DNA from: VFKI01 sp033762075
GTDB lineage: Bacteria; Pseudomonadota; Gammaproteobacteria; DSM-16500
Direction: 5' to 3'
DNA length: 64,000 nt
Assembly: GCA_033762075.1 (NCBI GenBank)
Contig: JANRLY010000034.1
Span: 42,934 to 106,933, forward strand
The notes beneath the pieces were generated by a model. The model worked only from the letters and a program-made list of their open reading frames with translations, did not search any database and was not told the DNA's origin. Position numbers and translations under genes: made by a program. This document shows, piece after piece, positions 45,210-54,270 of the stretch (position 1 is its first letter; each line of letters opens with the position of its first letter).

Positions 45210-46856
45210 CTAAAACGCATATCTCGCCGCAATCGGCATACGCCAACCTGACCCATATGCACGATTCGTAATTTTAATGCCTGGTGCCGCTTGGCGTCTT
45301 TTAAACTCTGCGCGAGCAAATAAAGTCAAAACATGATTCACTGTTTCTCGATCATGTCCTGATGCAATAATTTCTTCGACAGAATGATGCGCTTCAACGT
45401 ATTGTTGCAAAATATCGTCCAATACATCATATGGGGGCAAACTATCTTGGTCTGTCTGATCAGGCCTTAATTCTGCAGAAGGTGCTTTAGTAATGATATT
45501 ATTTGGAATGATTTCATTTTTATTACTTTCATTAAACCATTGACACAACCGATAGACCCAAGTTTTATACACATCAGAAATGACCGCCAACCCGCCACAC
45601 ATATCACCATACAACGTACAATATCCTACTGACAATTCGGATTTATTCCCAGTTGTCAATAAAAGTGAATTGTATTTATTGGATAAAGCCATTAATAAAT
45701 TACCGCGAATACGGGCTTGCAAATTTTCCTCTGTGACATCTGGCTGACGCCCTGCAAACACCGGATCGAGTATTTTGGTGTAAGTTTCCATAATTTGCTG
45801 GATGGGTAATGTTGCAACTTCAACCCCTAAGTTTTTTGCTAATAATTCTGAATCAGCAATGCTGCCGGCACTTGAGTAAGGAGAAGGCATCATCACAGCG
45901 AAAACATTTTCTTTCCCTAAGGCCTTCACTGCGATCACGAGTGTTAATGCAGAGTCGATCCCACCTGACAATCCAAGTAAAACTTTTTTAAATCCGCATT
46001 TTGAAACATAATCACGCGTGCCACAAACTAGCGCATTAAAAATTTCTGCTTCAGTCGAAACAGGATCCACAGTTTCTTGCGCATTTTGCTGATCAAGATC
46101 AACAATTAAAATATCTTCTTCAAATTCTTTTGCTCGCGCAACAAGCTGTCCATCTGCATTGACAAAACAACTACTACCATCAAACACTAAATCATCATTG
46201 CCACCGACTTGATTGACATAAATGAACGGCAAATGATATTGCTTCGCCCAAGTCGACATGAGTGGTTCGCGAATAGAGGATTGCTTTTCGATAAACCAAG
46301 GTGATGCAGATAAATTGATGATAGCGTCGAGCTTATGTTGTGCCAATTTTTCGATAGGATTCGTCAAATAACGCGGCATTGACCAAATGAATTCATTATT
46401 CCAAATATCTTCGCAAATGGTAATGCCGAATTTTTTGTCTTTAAAGGTGAAGAAATTGAGTTCGCGCCCAGATTCGAAATATCGATCTTCATCGAATACA
46501 TCATAAGTTGGGATTAATGATTTATAAAAATCTTGCTGAATTTCACCATTAACAACCAAAGTAGCCGCATTGTAAAAAGGTTTACCGGCTGGATGCGGGT
46601 TAGGTACAACTCTGCCAATCAAAAGTGCAGGACACTCTCTTAATTCCTGTGCAATAAAATGCAATTGTTGTTCTGCATTCCTCAAAAATGATTTATGCAA
46701 TAATAAATCCCGCGGCGGATAACCTAGCAAAGCCAACTCTGATGTAACACAGAGATCGACTTTGCCTTTTACCGACTGAACTGCCTTTATTATTTTATTT
46801 GCATTGTAAGCTATATCACCCACAATGTAGTTTAATTGTAATAACGCAAACTTCAT
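45210..46856 (-). CDS. nadE: glutamine-dependent NAD+ synthetase
   Basis: 548 residues. The N-terminal nitrilase-type glutaminase has the triad Glu in TSELALLGYP, Lys in YKSLIPTYDVFDE and Cys in GITICEDIW; the C-terminal ATP-pyrophosphatase domain has LLGLSGGIDSAL. It makes NAD+ from deamido-NAD, ATP and glutamine. The core metabolic gene is embedded in the polysaccharide locus; its ATG shares one base with the stop of the GME-like gene. Confidence 0.95.
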   Translation of the reverse strand: MKFALLQLNYIVGDIAYNANKIIKAVQSVKGKVDLCVTSELALLGYPPRDLLLHKSFLRNAEQQLHFIAQELRECPALLIGRVVPNPHPAGKPFYNAATLVVNGEIQQDFYKSLIPTYDVFDEDRYFESGRELNFFTFKDKKFGITICEDIWNNEFIWSMPRYLTNPIEKLAQHKLDAIINLSASPWFIEKQSSIREPLMSTWAKQYHLPFIYVNQVGGNDDLVFDGSSCFVNADGQLVARAKEFEEDILIVDLDQQNAQETVDPVSTEAEIFNALVCGTRDYVSKCGFKKVLLGLSGGIDSALTLVIAVKALGKENVFAVMMPSPYSSAGSIADSELLAKNLGVEVATLPIQQIMETYTKILDPVFAGRQPDVTEENLQARIRGNLLMALSNKYNSLLLTTGNKSELSVGYCTLYGDMCGGLAVISDVYKTWVYRLCQWFNESNKNEIIPNNIITKAPSAELRPDQTDQDSLPPYDVLDDILQQYVEAHHSVEEIIASGHDRETVNHVLTLFARAEFKRRQAAPGIKITNRAYGSGWRMPIAARYAF

Positions 46857-47848
46857 TAAGCATATTCCAGTTCTTTTTCTTTTAATTTCAATTTTTGCAC
46901 CTGAGAGTCAATCCATTGATAGGTTAACTCTAATCCTTTTTGTAAAGGCAAGTGCGGTTTCCAATTTAATTTTTCTTCGATTAAACGATTATCTGAGTTG
47001 CGTCCACGCACCCCTTGCGGGCCTGGGACATGTCTGAGCGTTAATTGTTTTCCAGAAATTTGCATGAGCATTTCAGCTAATTGATTAATCGTCACCATTT
47101 CTTCAGAGCCAATATTAACGGGCCCCATAAAATCAGAGCGTAATAATTTGATCGTGCCATACACACATTCATCGATGAATAAAAATGAACGCGTTTGATT
47201 GCCATCACCCCAAACTTCGATAGTGCCACCATTTTTTGATTCAGCGACTTTACGACAGAGCGCGGCAGGTGCTTTTTCCCGACCGCCCATCCAAGTTCCT
47301 TCTGGCCCAAAAATATTATGGTACCGGGCAACACGTGCTTCAATGCCATGATTCCTTGCATAGGCCAAATATAAGCGTTCACTGAATAATTTTTCCCAAC
47401 CGTATTCGCTATCTGGTGCAGCAGGATAAGCCGATGCTTCATCACATTTGGGATTGTTAGGATCTAGCTGATTATATTCTGGGTACATACAAGCAGAAGA
47501 TGAGTAGAAAATGCGTTTGATTTTATTTGCACGGCAAGCATCTAACATATTCAGATTAATTGTTGCCGAATTATGCATGATATCAGCGTCATTTTCGCCA
47601 GTAAAGATAAAACCTGCGCCACCCATATCGGCCGCTAATTGATACACTTCATCAAAACGAATGTCCGTGATTTGATGACACAACTCAGCAGACCTTAAAT
47701 CGCCAATAATAAAGTCATCTGCAGCAGTCTCAGAAAATTGTGGTTTTTTTAAATCGATACCACGCACCCAAAATCCTTCTTGCTTTAATGCCTTAACCAA
47801 GTGGCTACCAATGAAACCACCTGCACCGCAAACTAACGCCTTTTTCAT
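46856..47848 (-). CDS. GDP-mannose 3,5-epimerase (plant GME-like)
   Basis: A 330-residue extended SDR matching plant GME closely: LAADMGGAGFI, SSSACMYPEYNQLDP with catalytic C120, SEYGWEKLFSE with Y149 and K153, GGREKAPAALCRK with K192, WGDGNQTRSFLFIDECV, and PGPQGVRGRNSDN. GME converts GDP-D-mannose into GDP-L-galactose (and L-gulose), in plants for ascorbate. In this locus it more likely provides L-galactose for a glycan. Donor GDP-mannose would come from the manC at 51843. Strong assignment of family; product is inferred. Confidence 0.88.
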   Translation of the reverse strand: MKKALVCGAGGFIGSHLVKALKQEGFWVRGIDLKKPQFSETAADDFIIGDLRSAELCHQITDIRFDEVYQLAADMGGAGFIFTGENDADIMHNSATINLNMLDACRANKIKRIFYSSSACMYPEYNQLDPNNPKCDEASAYPAAPDSEYGWEKLFSERLYLAYARNHGIEARVARYHNIFGPEGTWMGGREKAPAALCRKVAESKNGGTIEVWGDGNQTRSFLFIDECVYGTIKLLRSDFMGPVNIGSEEMVTINQLAEMLMQISGKQLTLRHVPGPQGVRGRNSDNRLIEEKLNWKPHLPLQKGLELTYQWIDSQVQKLKLKEKELEYA

Positions 47849-47862
47849 GTTTTCTCCTTCAA

Positions 47863-48969
47863 CTAATGTCTTGCATTTTTATATGCGAATTTTCTAAATA
47901 AACGATATATATTTCGTGAAAAAACCAATGACCAATATAATTGTAAATAGATCAATGTAAATAGAAGACAAAATCCTATAGTCATCCAAGTGTTATTCCA
48001 AAAGATGACAGCAGGCACAATCCCAATCAGTGAAAGCAGCCAAAGATAAGGAGATGTTACAGCGTTAATCAGTGATTCTTTTCTTCCTGCCATTTGGAAT
48101 CGAGTAATTTTTTTATAAATCAGCATATGTAAATGCATGCCGTCGGGTTGCATTGCAGCCATCTTTCTAATGATGACCTTACGGTAAATAGAAAACATTG
48201 TTTCAAAAATAGGATACACAAGCAGCAAGCAGGGAAACCAAGCTGAAACCATTGGATTACGATCTACTAGCATTAAGACAAGCGTGCTCAGCAAAAACCC
48301 AATAAAATAAGCCCCACTGTCACCTGCAAAAATCTTTCCGTGCGGGAAGTTCAAAATGAAAAAACCCGCAATAGCGCCAAAGCATGTAAGTGAAAGATGC
48401 AACACTAAACTATCATTGACAAAGAAACTTACACAGCCAATTGCAGCGAACATCAGCAAACTCGCCCCTGGCATTAATCCATTAAAGCCATCAATTAAAT
48501 TCAAAGCGTGCACTGTCCCCCCCACCACAAATAATGTCGCGGCAAAAGAAACGATAGGCAGGGCAAAAATATTTTGATCTACCCACGGCCAATCAATTCT
48601 AGAGAAATGCACATGGATAAAAAAATACACAAAAGCTGCAGATAAAAATGAAATGTAGAGACGCAGTTTCGCTGAAATTTTTTTAGTAATATCTTCAGAA
48701 AGACCCGCGCAAAAAATAGGCAAAGCAGAGACTAATATCCAGCCCAATTCAGGGATAAAGGAACTTTTGTACAGAAACTGCCAGAGCCAGGCAAATAAGA
48801 GCCCGGCATAGATCGCAATGCCACCAATGCGCGGAACAGCAGCTACATGAAATTTTTGTATTGAGTCAAAGTCATGGTCGTTGGTAAATCTACCATGGAA
48901 TGATTGAGACACTACAATGAATAGCGCAGCAATAAATGACGCAAAAAAAGCAATTAGTAGCCCTTCCAT
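47863..48969 (-). CDS. WecA-like undecaprenyl-phosphate sugar-1-phosphate transferase
   Basis: About 368 residues with about 10-11 membrane helices, family MraY/WecA/TagO. Diagnostic motifs: LNLIDGFNGLMPG, FPHGKIFAGDSGAYFIGF and PDGMHLHMLIYKK (DxxH-type). It starts the glycan on undecaprenyl phosphate, usually with a HexNAc-1-P. ATG at 48969 is preferred to the TTG two codons upstream. It probably initiates the repeat unit that Wzx/Wzy then process. Confidence 0.88.
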   Translation of the reverse strand: MEGLLIAFFASFIAALFIVVSQSFHGRFTNDHDFDSIQKFHVAAVPRIGGIAIYAGLLFAWLWQFLYKSSFIPELGWILVSALPIFCAGLSEDITKKISAKLRLYISFLSAAFVYFFIHVHFSRIDWPWVDQNIFALPIVSFAATLFVVGGTVHALNLIDGFNGLMPGASLLMFAAIGCVSFFVNDSLVLHLSLTCFGAIAGFFILNFPHGKIFAGDSGAYFIGFLLSTLVLMLVDRNPMVSAWFPCLLLVYPIFETMFSIYRKVIIRKMAAMQPDGMHLHMLIYKKITRFQMAGRKESLINAVTSPYLWLLSLIGIVPAVIFWNNTWMTIGFCLLFTLIYLQLYWSLVFSRNIYRLFRKFAYKNARH

Positions 48970-49118
48970 GCACAACTTCCCACATAACCCATCTCAAAAT
49001 AAATAGTCTTTTGCGCCTTAAACCACACTGCGCGCGAAACTCTAACATCTAGGGAGACAAAGCGTCAAGGTGATTTAAGGGATATGGTGATGGCTATTTC
49101 ATCGTCCAAACGAAGCGC

Positions 49119-49382
49119 TCACAAATCATTCATTACTTTTTCTTTTTCATGTGGAATCAAGACAATATGTCGATAATTCTTTTCTGGCATAAAATTGCTC
49201 AGCACCCAACGTCTTCGCTTGCTACCGGAAAATAGGCGCTTAAAGTGACTAATCATTTTTTTATACAAGGAAGACTCGTCTGGATGACGTGTAATAGCTT
49301 TAATCATGTCATTGTCAAAAACTGTTTCAAAGAGGTGTAGTTTTTGAAATTGTTGCTTAGTGATTTCTTTATCCCATTCCAT
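49119..49382 (-). CDS. small hypothetical protein
   Basis: 87 residues, charged, with a basic patch GSKRRRW. No family recognised and no good ribosome binding site before the ATG. It lies 110 bp downstream of the CaaX-box gene on the same strand. It may be a real gene, a remnant, or chance; kept as low confidence. Confidence 0.35.
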   Translation of the reverse strand: MEWDKEITKQQFQKLHLFETVFDNDMIKAITRHPDESSLYKKMISHFKRLFSGSKRRRWVLSNFMPEKNYRHIVLIPHEKEKVMNDL

Positions 49383-49493
49383 GAAAATAATCGGGCGAAA
49401 TTTTTGAATTGAATTTTTGAGCCCTAAAATTACATTTGTTTCAAATCCTTCTCAATCACTTTAGCGTCGAAACTTACGATACCCTAAATATTC

Positions 49494-50729
49494 CTATAAG
49501 ATAGCGCATTGGCAACAAGATCTCTTTTTTAATATTTCTTTGCGGTCAAGAATTTCACACAGTTTAATTTGATCTTTTTCCGAAAGATGCGCGGCAAGCC
49601 CAGCCAACATAGAAGCATCATTATCATGTTGGTTAATAATCGTGTCACACAGAGTGTCAAATAATCTATTTGCTTGTTGAATTGATTCAAGATGAATACT
49701 TCTGGGAGAAAAAAAATGATTCAATACTCTTGCACGTGATTTATCATAGTCTACGATAGAAAATCTTTTATAGAGATCACCTATGAAGTAAATCAGTTTA
49801 TCGCGCCGTTGACTGTGCTTTTTGTCTATTTTTGCATTGATAAATAACCACTCTAATTTAATTAATCGACTCACAACAGTTCTTACTTTTTCAAGATCAA
49901 CATTAATAGCAAATGGCTGGATTGTTCCATCAGGTAACTCAACAATCTGTGGAGGAATGGCCCAAGATAGAGTAGCGTTATTTGAATTATTTTTTCTTGT
50001 TTTTATCACCTCACCAGATGCTTTAGTGTGAACATCAAAATCTCCATGGCTGTAAAAATAAACGGGATCGAAATTTTTCCCGCTCAAGCGAGGGACAGCA
50101 ATATGCAATCCTTCAAGAGATTGCGCTTGTTCTAATGTTAATACTGACGCAAGAAATGAGACAGCTTCCATTTTACAAGTATTAGGTGAAGGACCGAATA
50201 CATTCATATCAAAATCATGCAATCGCGCGGGTCTCCCCTCTGCTTCTGATTTTTCTTTTTCACGCGCATGTAATTGTTTAGAGTAACGCTCATATTCATA
50301 TATTTTAAATTTATTTTGTTTGTCTGTTGAAATATTCAGATCTTCTACAGCTTCATCGATAGCATTTTTCCATTCATCTTTAAGTTTTTTATCTTTTTCA
50401 GATAAAGCTAAATATTGCGCCTCAGTGAGCAAAAATGTTCTGCCATAAAGTGGCTCACCCCGATCGTAATAATGCCATTCTTCATCCATCCATACGCCAT
50501 GATTACCTATGAAATCAATATCCATTCTAACAATATTTTTTTTCAATTTTCTCTTTAGCGAATCAGGATGCCCTGAAGGCACACCGAGGAACCCAGATAA
50601 CTGCACCGTACTGACAAGTTGATTTTCTTCATTAACGTCAAAGCGCGTTAGAGCAACAAATGCATGTCCCAAACAATTCGCGCCGAGATTTTCTTTCATG
50701 AGACAGAAAGTAGCAGTATAAATAGGCAT
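49494..50729 (-). CDS. CaaX-box protein of unknown function (candidate effector)
   Basis: 411 residues, no known family recognised, no signal peptide or membrane helix. The protein ends K401-K-R-S-C405-C406-Q-C408-A-I-L411, i.e. a perfect C-a-a-X box CAIL preceded by two Cys and a basic KKR. Leu at X predicts geranylgeranylation by host GGTase I. Bacteria have no protein prenyl-transferase of this type, but Legionella effectors such as AnkB use host prenylation. Residues about 135-175 are charged and helical (KSEAEGRPARLHDF). The N-terminus contains NCLGHAFVALTRFD, a Cys/His stretch of unknown meaning. AGGGA precedes the ATG. It is flanked by unrelated genes and by the polysaccharide locus. 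Confidence 0.8.
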   Translation of the reverse strand: MPIYTATFCLMKENLGANCLGHAFVALTRFDVNEENQLVSTVQLSGFLGVPSGHPDSLKRKLKKNIVRMDIDFIGNHGVWMDEEWHYYDRGEPLYGRTFLLTEAQYLALSEKDKKLKDEWKNAIDEAVEDLNISTDKQNKFKIYEYERYSKQLHAREKEKSEAEGRPARLHDFDMNVFGPSPNTCKMEAVSFLASVLTLEQAQSLEGLHIAVPRLSGKNFDPVYFYSHGDFDVHTKASGEVIKTRKNNSNNATLSWAIPPQIVELPDGTIQPFAINVDLEKVRTVVSRLIKLEWLFINAKIDKKHSQRRDKLIYFIGDLYKRFSIVDYDKSRARVLNHFFSPRSIHLESIQQANRLFDTLCDTIINQHDNDASMLAGLAAHLSEKDQIKLCEILDRKEILKKRSCCQCAIL

Positions 50730-50846
50730 GAGTTATCCCTAGAGACAAAATGATCATCATGATTGTATACATCCCAGATTTACAAAATGATAAATGAAAA
50801 AATTGAGATATGTAAAGAATATCGCGAATTTAACTAAAGAACGTAT

Positions 50847-50895
50847 TAAAACAGTCGCGCACCGCAGGAGCTAATAACCGCTGCGGTACGACTGT
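50847..50895 (-). terminator. terminator of the BI-1 family gene
   Basis: On the minus strand, arms ACAGTCGTACCGCAG and CTGCGGTGCGCGACTGT form a stem (with small bulges) 10 bp after the stop, followed by TTTTAAT. The structure and T-tail fit an intrinsic terminator. Confidence 0.72.
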
Positions 50896-50904
50896 CTCCT
50901 GACT

Positions 50905-51717
50905 TCACTTTCGCATCACCCGCAAAATACTGAGAAATAGATTAATGAAATCGAGATAGAGGAGAAGCGCTCCAACGATTGCTATTTTTTGTGAAATATC
51001 CGCAGGCTCGCTGTTTTCGATTGCCTTTATTGCTGAATCTTGCGTTGTTGTACCTGGCGGTTGTTTTTGTAGCAGTGCAATACCCATATTACGAATCTTT
51101 TGCGAATCATATGCTGTTAAACCACTAAAAACGACAACACCCACAATGCCAGTATATAACTGCATGCTGTCTGTCATAAATGAGGGTACAAACATCGCAT
51201 AAATAAAAACCCCTACCAACCCAAACAGTCCCATCGTACAAAATGTGCCGATGAATTTCAGATCTTTTTTCGTGACATATCCATATATAGCTAAACCAGC
51301 AAATGCAACCACTGTAATAAAAAATGCACTACTAATATCTGCTTGTGTATAACTATAAAAAATAAATGAAAACGTAAGACCCGTCACAAAAGCATAAAAC
51401 AGATAGCTCAAAATCGCAGCTCGTTGACTCAATTTATTGATAAAAGCCGTGAGACCGATCACGAGCGTTAATTGTAAAACAAACAATCCGCCAAGAAGCC
51501 ATTTAAATTGCGTATAGCCATCTTCTTGATGTTTAAAATACCAAATAACATCAAACATATAATAACTTGTAACGAGTGCAGTGACTGCTGTGATCAAAAT
51601 CCCCACGCTCATCCAACGATAAACGTGATTCATAAAATTGGAAACGGATTGTTGCATTTCAGCTGTCAAAGGCACCTGTAAAGGAGCCTTTGCAGTTTTG
51701 AGTTCTTGCGAGTCCAT
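50905..51717 (-). CDS. Bax inhibitor-1/YccA family membrane protein
   Basis: A 270-residue protein with seven predicted membrane helices from about residue 40 to 268, typical BI-1/YccA order (WMSVGILITAVTAL..., LTAYDSQKIRNMG and the C-terminal LDFINLFLSILRVMR with the conserved Asp). Bacterial members are thought to be Ca2+-leak or FtsH-modulating proteins; they are widespread and not a sign of host targeting alone. Start at 51717 (MDSQELK) uses a GGGGGG site; the TTG at 51732 is unlikely. Confidence 0.9.
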   Translation of the reverse strand: MDSQELKTAKAPLQVPLTAEMQQSVSNFMNHVYRWMSVGILITAVTALVTSYYMFDVIWYFKHQEDGYTQFKWLLGGLFVLQLTLVIGLTAFINKLSQRAAILSYLFYAFVTGLTFSFIFYSYTQADISSAFFITVVAFAGLAIYGYVTKKDLKFIGTFCTMGLFGLVGVFIYAMFVPSFMTDSMQLYTGIVGVVVFSGLTAYDSQKIRNMGIALLQKQPPGTTTQDSAIKAIENSEPADISQKIAIVGALLLYLDFINLFLSILRVMRK

Positions 51718-51842
51718 ACCATTACCCCCCAAATAACTGAGTCTGCTCTGAGTATAGACTTAATTCAAAAAGCTGCATGATAAAGGTCAATCGACTTAAA
51801 ATTGTTATATAAAACAACTGAAAAGAGAACGGTCAAACGGAC

Positions 51843-53270
51843 TCACTGCCGCCCATAATTATCCTCAAACCGCACAATATCATCTTCTCCGAGATAATCA
51901 CCCGTTTGAACCTCAATTAAGGTTAAAGAGCTTGCGCCGGGATTACTGAGTCGATGCTTGGTTTTAGCTGGAATATAAGTAGACTGATTAGCTTCAAGCA
52001 AAAATTGATTTTCACCACACGTGACACCGGCAGTGCCCTCTATAACAATCCAGTGTTCGGAGCGATGATTGTGCATCTGCAATGACAAACTAGCACCAGG
52101 TTTGACGATGATGCGTTTTGCTTTGCTATTTTTTGCTTCATCGATGACTTCATACGACCCCCATGGGCGATGCACAAGACGATGAAATTCGGTTTCAGCA
52201 CGTTTGTGCGTTTCGAGATTACTGACAATTTTTTTAATATCCTGGGATGCACTTTTATGTGCGACTAAGACAGCATCTGCGGTTTCAACCACAATATGAT
52301 CACTAACACCCACCACCGCTAATAAACGATTTTCTGCATGCAAATATGAATTTGTGACATCCTGCGCGTAAACATCCCCATTAATCACATTATTATTTTG
52401 ATCTTTTACTTTCGAATCAAAAACAGTTGCCCAAGAACCCAGGTCAAACCATCCACTATCTTGCAAACAAATGACTGCGACTTTTTTTGATTTTTCCATC
52501 ACAGCATAATCAATTGAAATATTTTCACATTGATTGAAAGCTTCAGCATTCAATCGGATAAAATCGGTGTCTTTTTTTGCTTCAACAACAGCTTGTTCAC
52601 AGAATAAAAATATTTGTGGTGAACATGTTTTCAATTCCGCAAGATAATCTTTCGCGCGAAACATAAACATGCCGCTATTCCAATAATACTCTTTCGAAGC
52701 AACGCATTGCATCGCCTTTTCAAGATTGGGTTTTTCAACAAATTCCGCGACACTAAAACATTTTGCACCAATTGTTAATAATGGTTTTGATTTTTTAATA
52801 TAACCATAACCGGTCTCTGGGCTCTCCGGCTCTGCGCCAAACGTGACCAGATAACCCGCATCACTTGCTTTTTGCGCATCAATAATGGCGCGATAAAAAT
52901 CATCTGTATTATTAATATGATGATCTGCAGGCAAAACAAGCAGCGTTGTATCTGGGTCAGTTAATAATGCAGCAATCGCAACAGCCGGTGCGGTATTTTT
53001 TGCGTAAGGCTCAAGAACAATCATCGCATTTTGATGGCCAATCTCCAGCAATTGCTCAGCGACAATAAATCGATGTATTTCATTACAAATCACTAAAGGT
53101 GGTAAAACATTTTCAATATCGGACAAACGCAGAACTGTATCTTGTAATAATGTGCGCTCACCAGACAAAGAAAGTAATTGTTTTGGATAAGCTTTGCGTG
53201 AAAGAGGCCACAACCTCGTACCTGAGCCACCGCATAAAATAACGGGTAATACCATTTTTGTATTATTCAT
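51843..53270 (-). CDS. manC: mannose-1-phosphate guanylyltransferase / mannose-6-phosphate isomerase
   Basis: 475 residues. The N-terminal nucleotidyltransferase has LCGGSGTRLWPLSRKAYPKQ and FVEKPNLEKA; the C-terminal cupin PMI domain has RPWGSYEVI and PGASLSLQMHNHRSEHW. It makes GDP-mannose, the precursor for gmd and the GME-like enzyme. Phosphomannomutase (ManB) is not in the window. The ATG at 53270 has AAGGTGA upstream; the extension to 53327 is not supported. Follows galE in the same direction. Confidence 0.93.
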   Translation of the reverse strand: MNNTKMVLPVILCGGSGTRLWPLSRKAYPKQLLSLSGERTLLQDTVLRLSDIENVLPPLVICNEIHRFIVAEQLLEIGHQNAMIVLEPYAKNTAPAVAIAALLTDPDTTLLVLPADHHINNTDDFYRAIIDAQKASDAGYLVTFGAEPESPETGYGYIKKSKPLLTIGAKCFSVAEFVEKPNLEKAMQCVASKEYYWNSGMFMFRAKDYLAELKTCSPQIFLFCEQAVVEAKKDTDFIRLNAEAFNQCENISIDYAVMEKSKKVAVICLQDSGWFDLGSWATVFDSKVKDQNNNVINGDVYAQDVTNSYLHAENRLLAVVGVSDHIVVETADAVLVAHKSASQDIKKIVSNLETHKRAETEFHRLVHRPWGSYEVIDEAKNSKAKRIIVKPGASLSLQMHNHRSEHWIVIEGTAGVTCGENQFLLEANQSTYIPAKTKHRLSNPGASSLTLIEVQTGDYLGEDDIVRFEDNYGRQ

Positions 53271-53295
53271 TGTCTTCACCTTCCCTATGTAAAAA

Positions 53296-54267
53296 TTATA
53301 TTTGTTTCTGCTCCCACAGCCATGCATGCTGCATAATCATTTCAAGCTCAGGATATTGAGGTTTCCAATTAAGCTCTTTTTTAATCACCGTTGAATCTGC
53401 GATGAGTTTCGCTGGATCACCAGCACGACGTGGTGCATCGATGGCAATAATATTTTTGCCTGTCACTTTTCGTCCGACATCTACAACTTGTTGCACAGAA
53501 TATCCCGCACCATTTCCTAAGTTAAATTGACGTGTTTTGCCATGCTTTGCTAGATAATCCATCGCCAATAAATGCGCGCCGCACAGGTCAACCACATGAA
53601 TATAATCACGCACACAAGTACCATCCTTCGTATCATAATCACGCCCAAAAATTTCAACATGATCACGTTTTCCCAAAGCGGCTTGCAAAACAGCAGGAAT
53701 CAAATGACTGGCTTTTTCAACCCGGTAACCGGTGCGGGCCAATGGATCAGCACCTGATGCGTTAAAATAACGCAATGAAACAGATCGAATACCATAAGCA
53801 ATGTCATAATCGTTTAACAACATTTCACACATGAGCTTCGAAGAGCCATACGGATTCATGGGATTTTTAGGATGTTTTTCATCAGCAGGCGTATATTCTG
53901 GTTCGCCAAAAATTGCAGCAGTTGAAGAAAAAATCAATTGATTGACACGATGCATGCGCATGACTTCAAGTAACGACAACGTATTCAAAAAATTATTTTG
54001 ATAATATTTTCCAGGTTTTTTAACTGATTCCCCTACCTCAATAAATGCTGCGAAATGCATCACAACATCAAAATGTTCTTGCTGGAACAACTGACTGAGA
54101 CGATCACGATCGTTGATATTGATTTGATAAAATGGCGCAAAGTGAGTATTTGCTTTTTGTCCCGTCGATAAATCATCGACAACAATAGGCTCATGCCCTG
54201 CTTCAAGCAGTGTCAATACCATTTGTGAGCCAATGTAACCGGCGCCCCCTGTCACGAGTACTTTCAT
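53296..54267 (-). CDS. galE: UDP-glucose 4-epimerase
   Basis: A 323-residue SDR. NAD motif VTGGAGYIGSQM, catalytic Tyr-Lys in NPYGSSKLMCE, SSTAAIFGEPEYTP, and C-terminal RAGDPAKLIAD. It interconverts UDP-Glc and UDP-Gal, possibly the GlcNAc forms. It lies 3 bp after a GT2 gene and 25 bp before manC. Confidence 0.94.
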   Translation of the reverse strand: MKVLVTGGAGYIGSQMVLTLLEAGHEPIVVDDLSTGQKANTHFAPFYQININDRDRLSQLFQQEHFDVVMHFAAFIEVGESVKKPGKYYQNNFLNTLSLLEVMRMHRVNQLIFSSTAAIFGEPEYTPADEKHPKNPMNPYGSSKLMCEMLLNDYDIAYGIRSVSLRYFNASGADPLARTGYRVEKASHLIPAVLQAALGKRDHVEIFGRDYDTKDGTCVRDYIHVVDLCGAHLLAMDYLAKHGKTRQFNLGNGAGYSVQQVVDVGRKVTGKNIIAIDAPRRAGDPAKLIADSTVIKKELNWKPQYPELEMIMQHAWLWEQKQI

Positions 54268-54270
54268 GAT

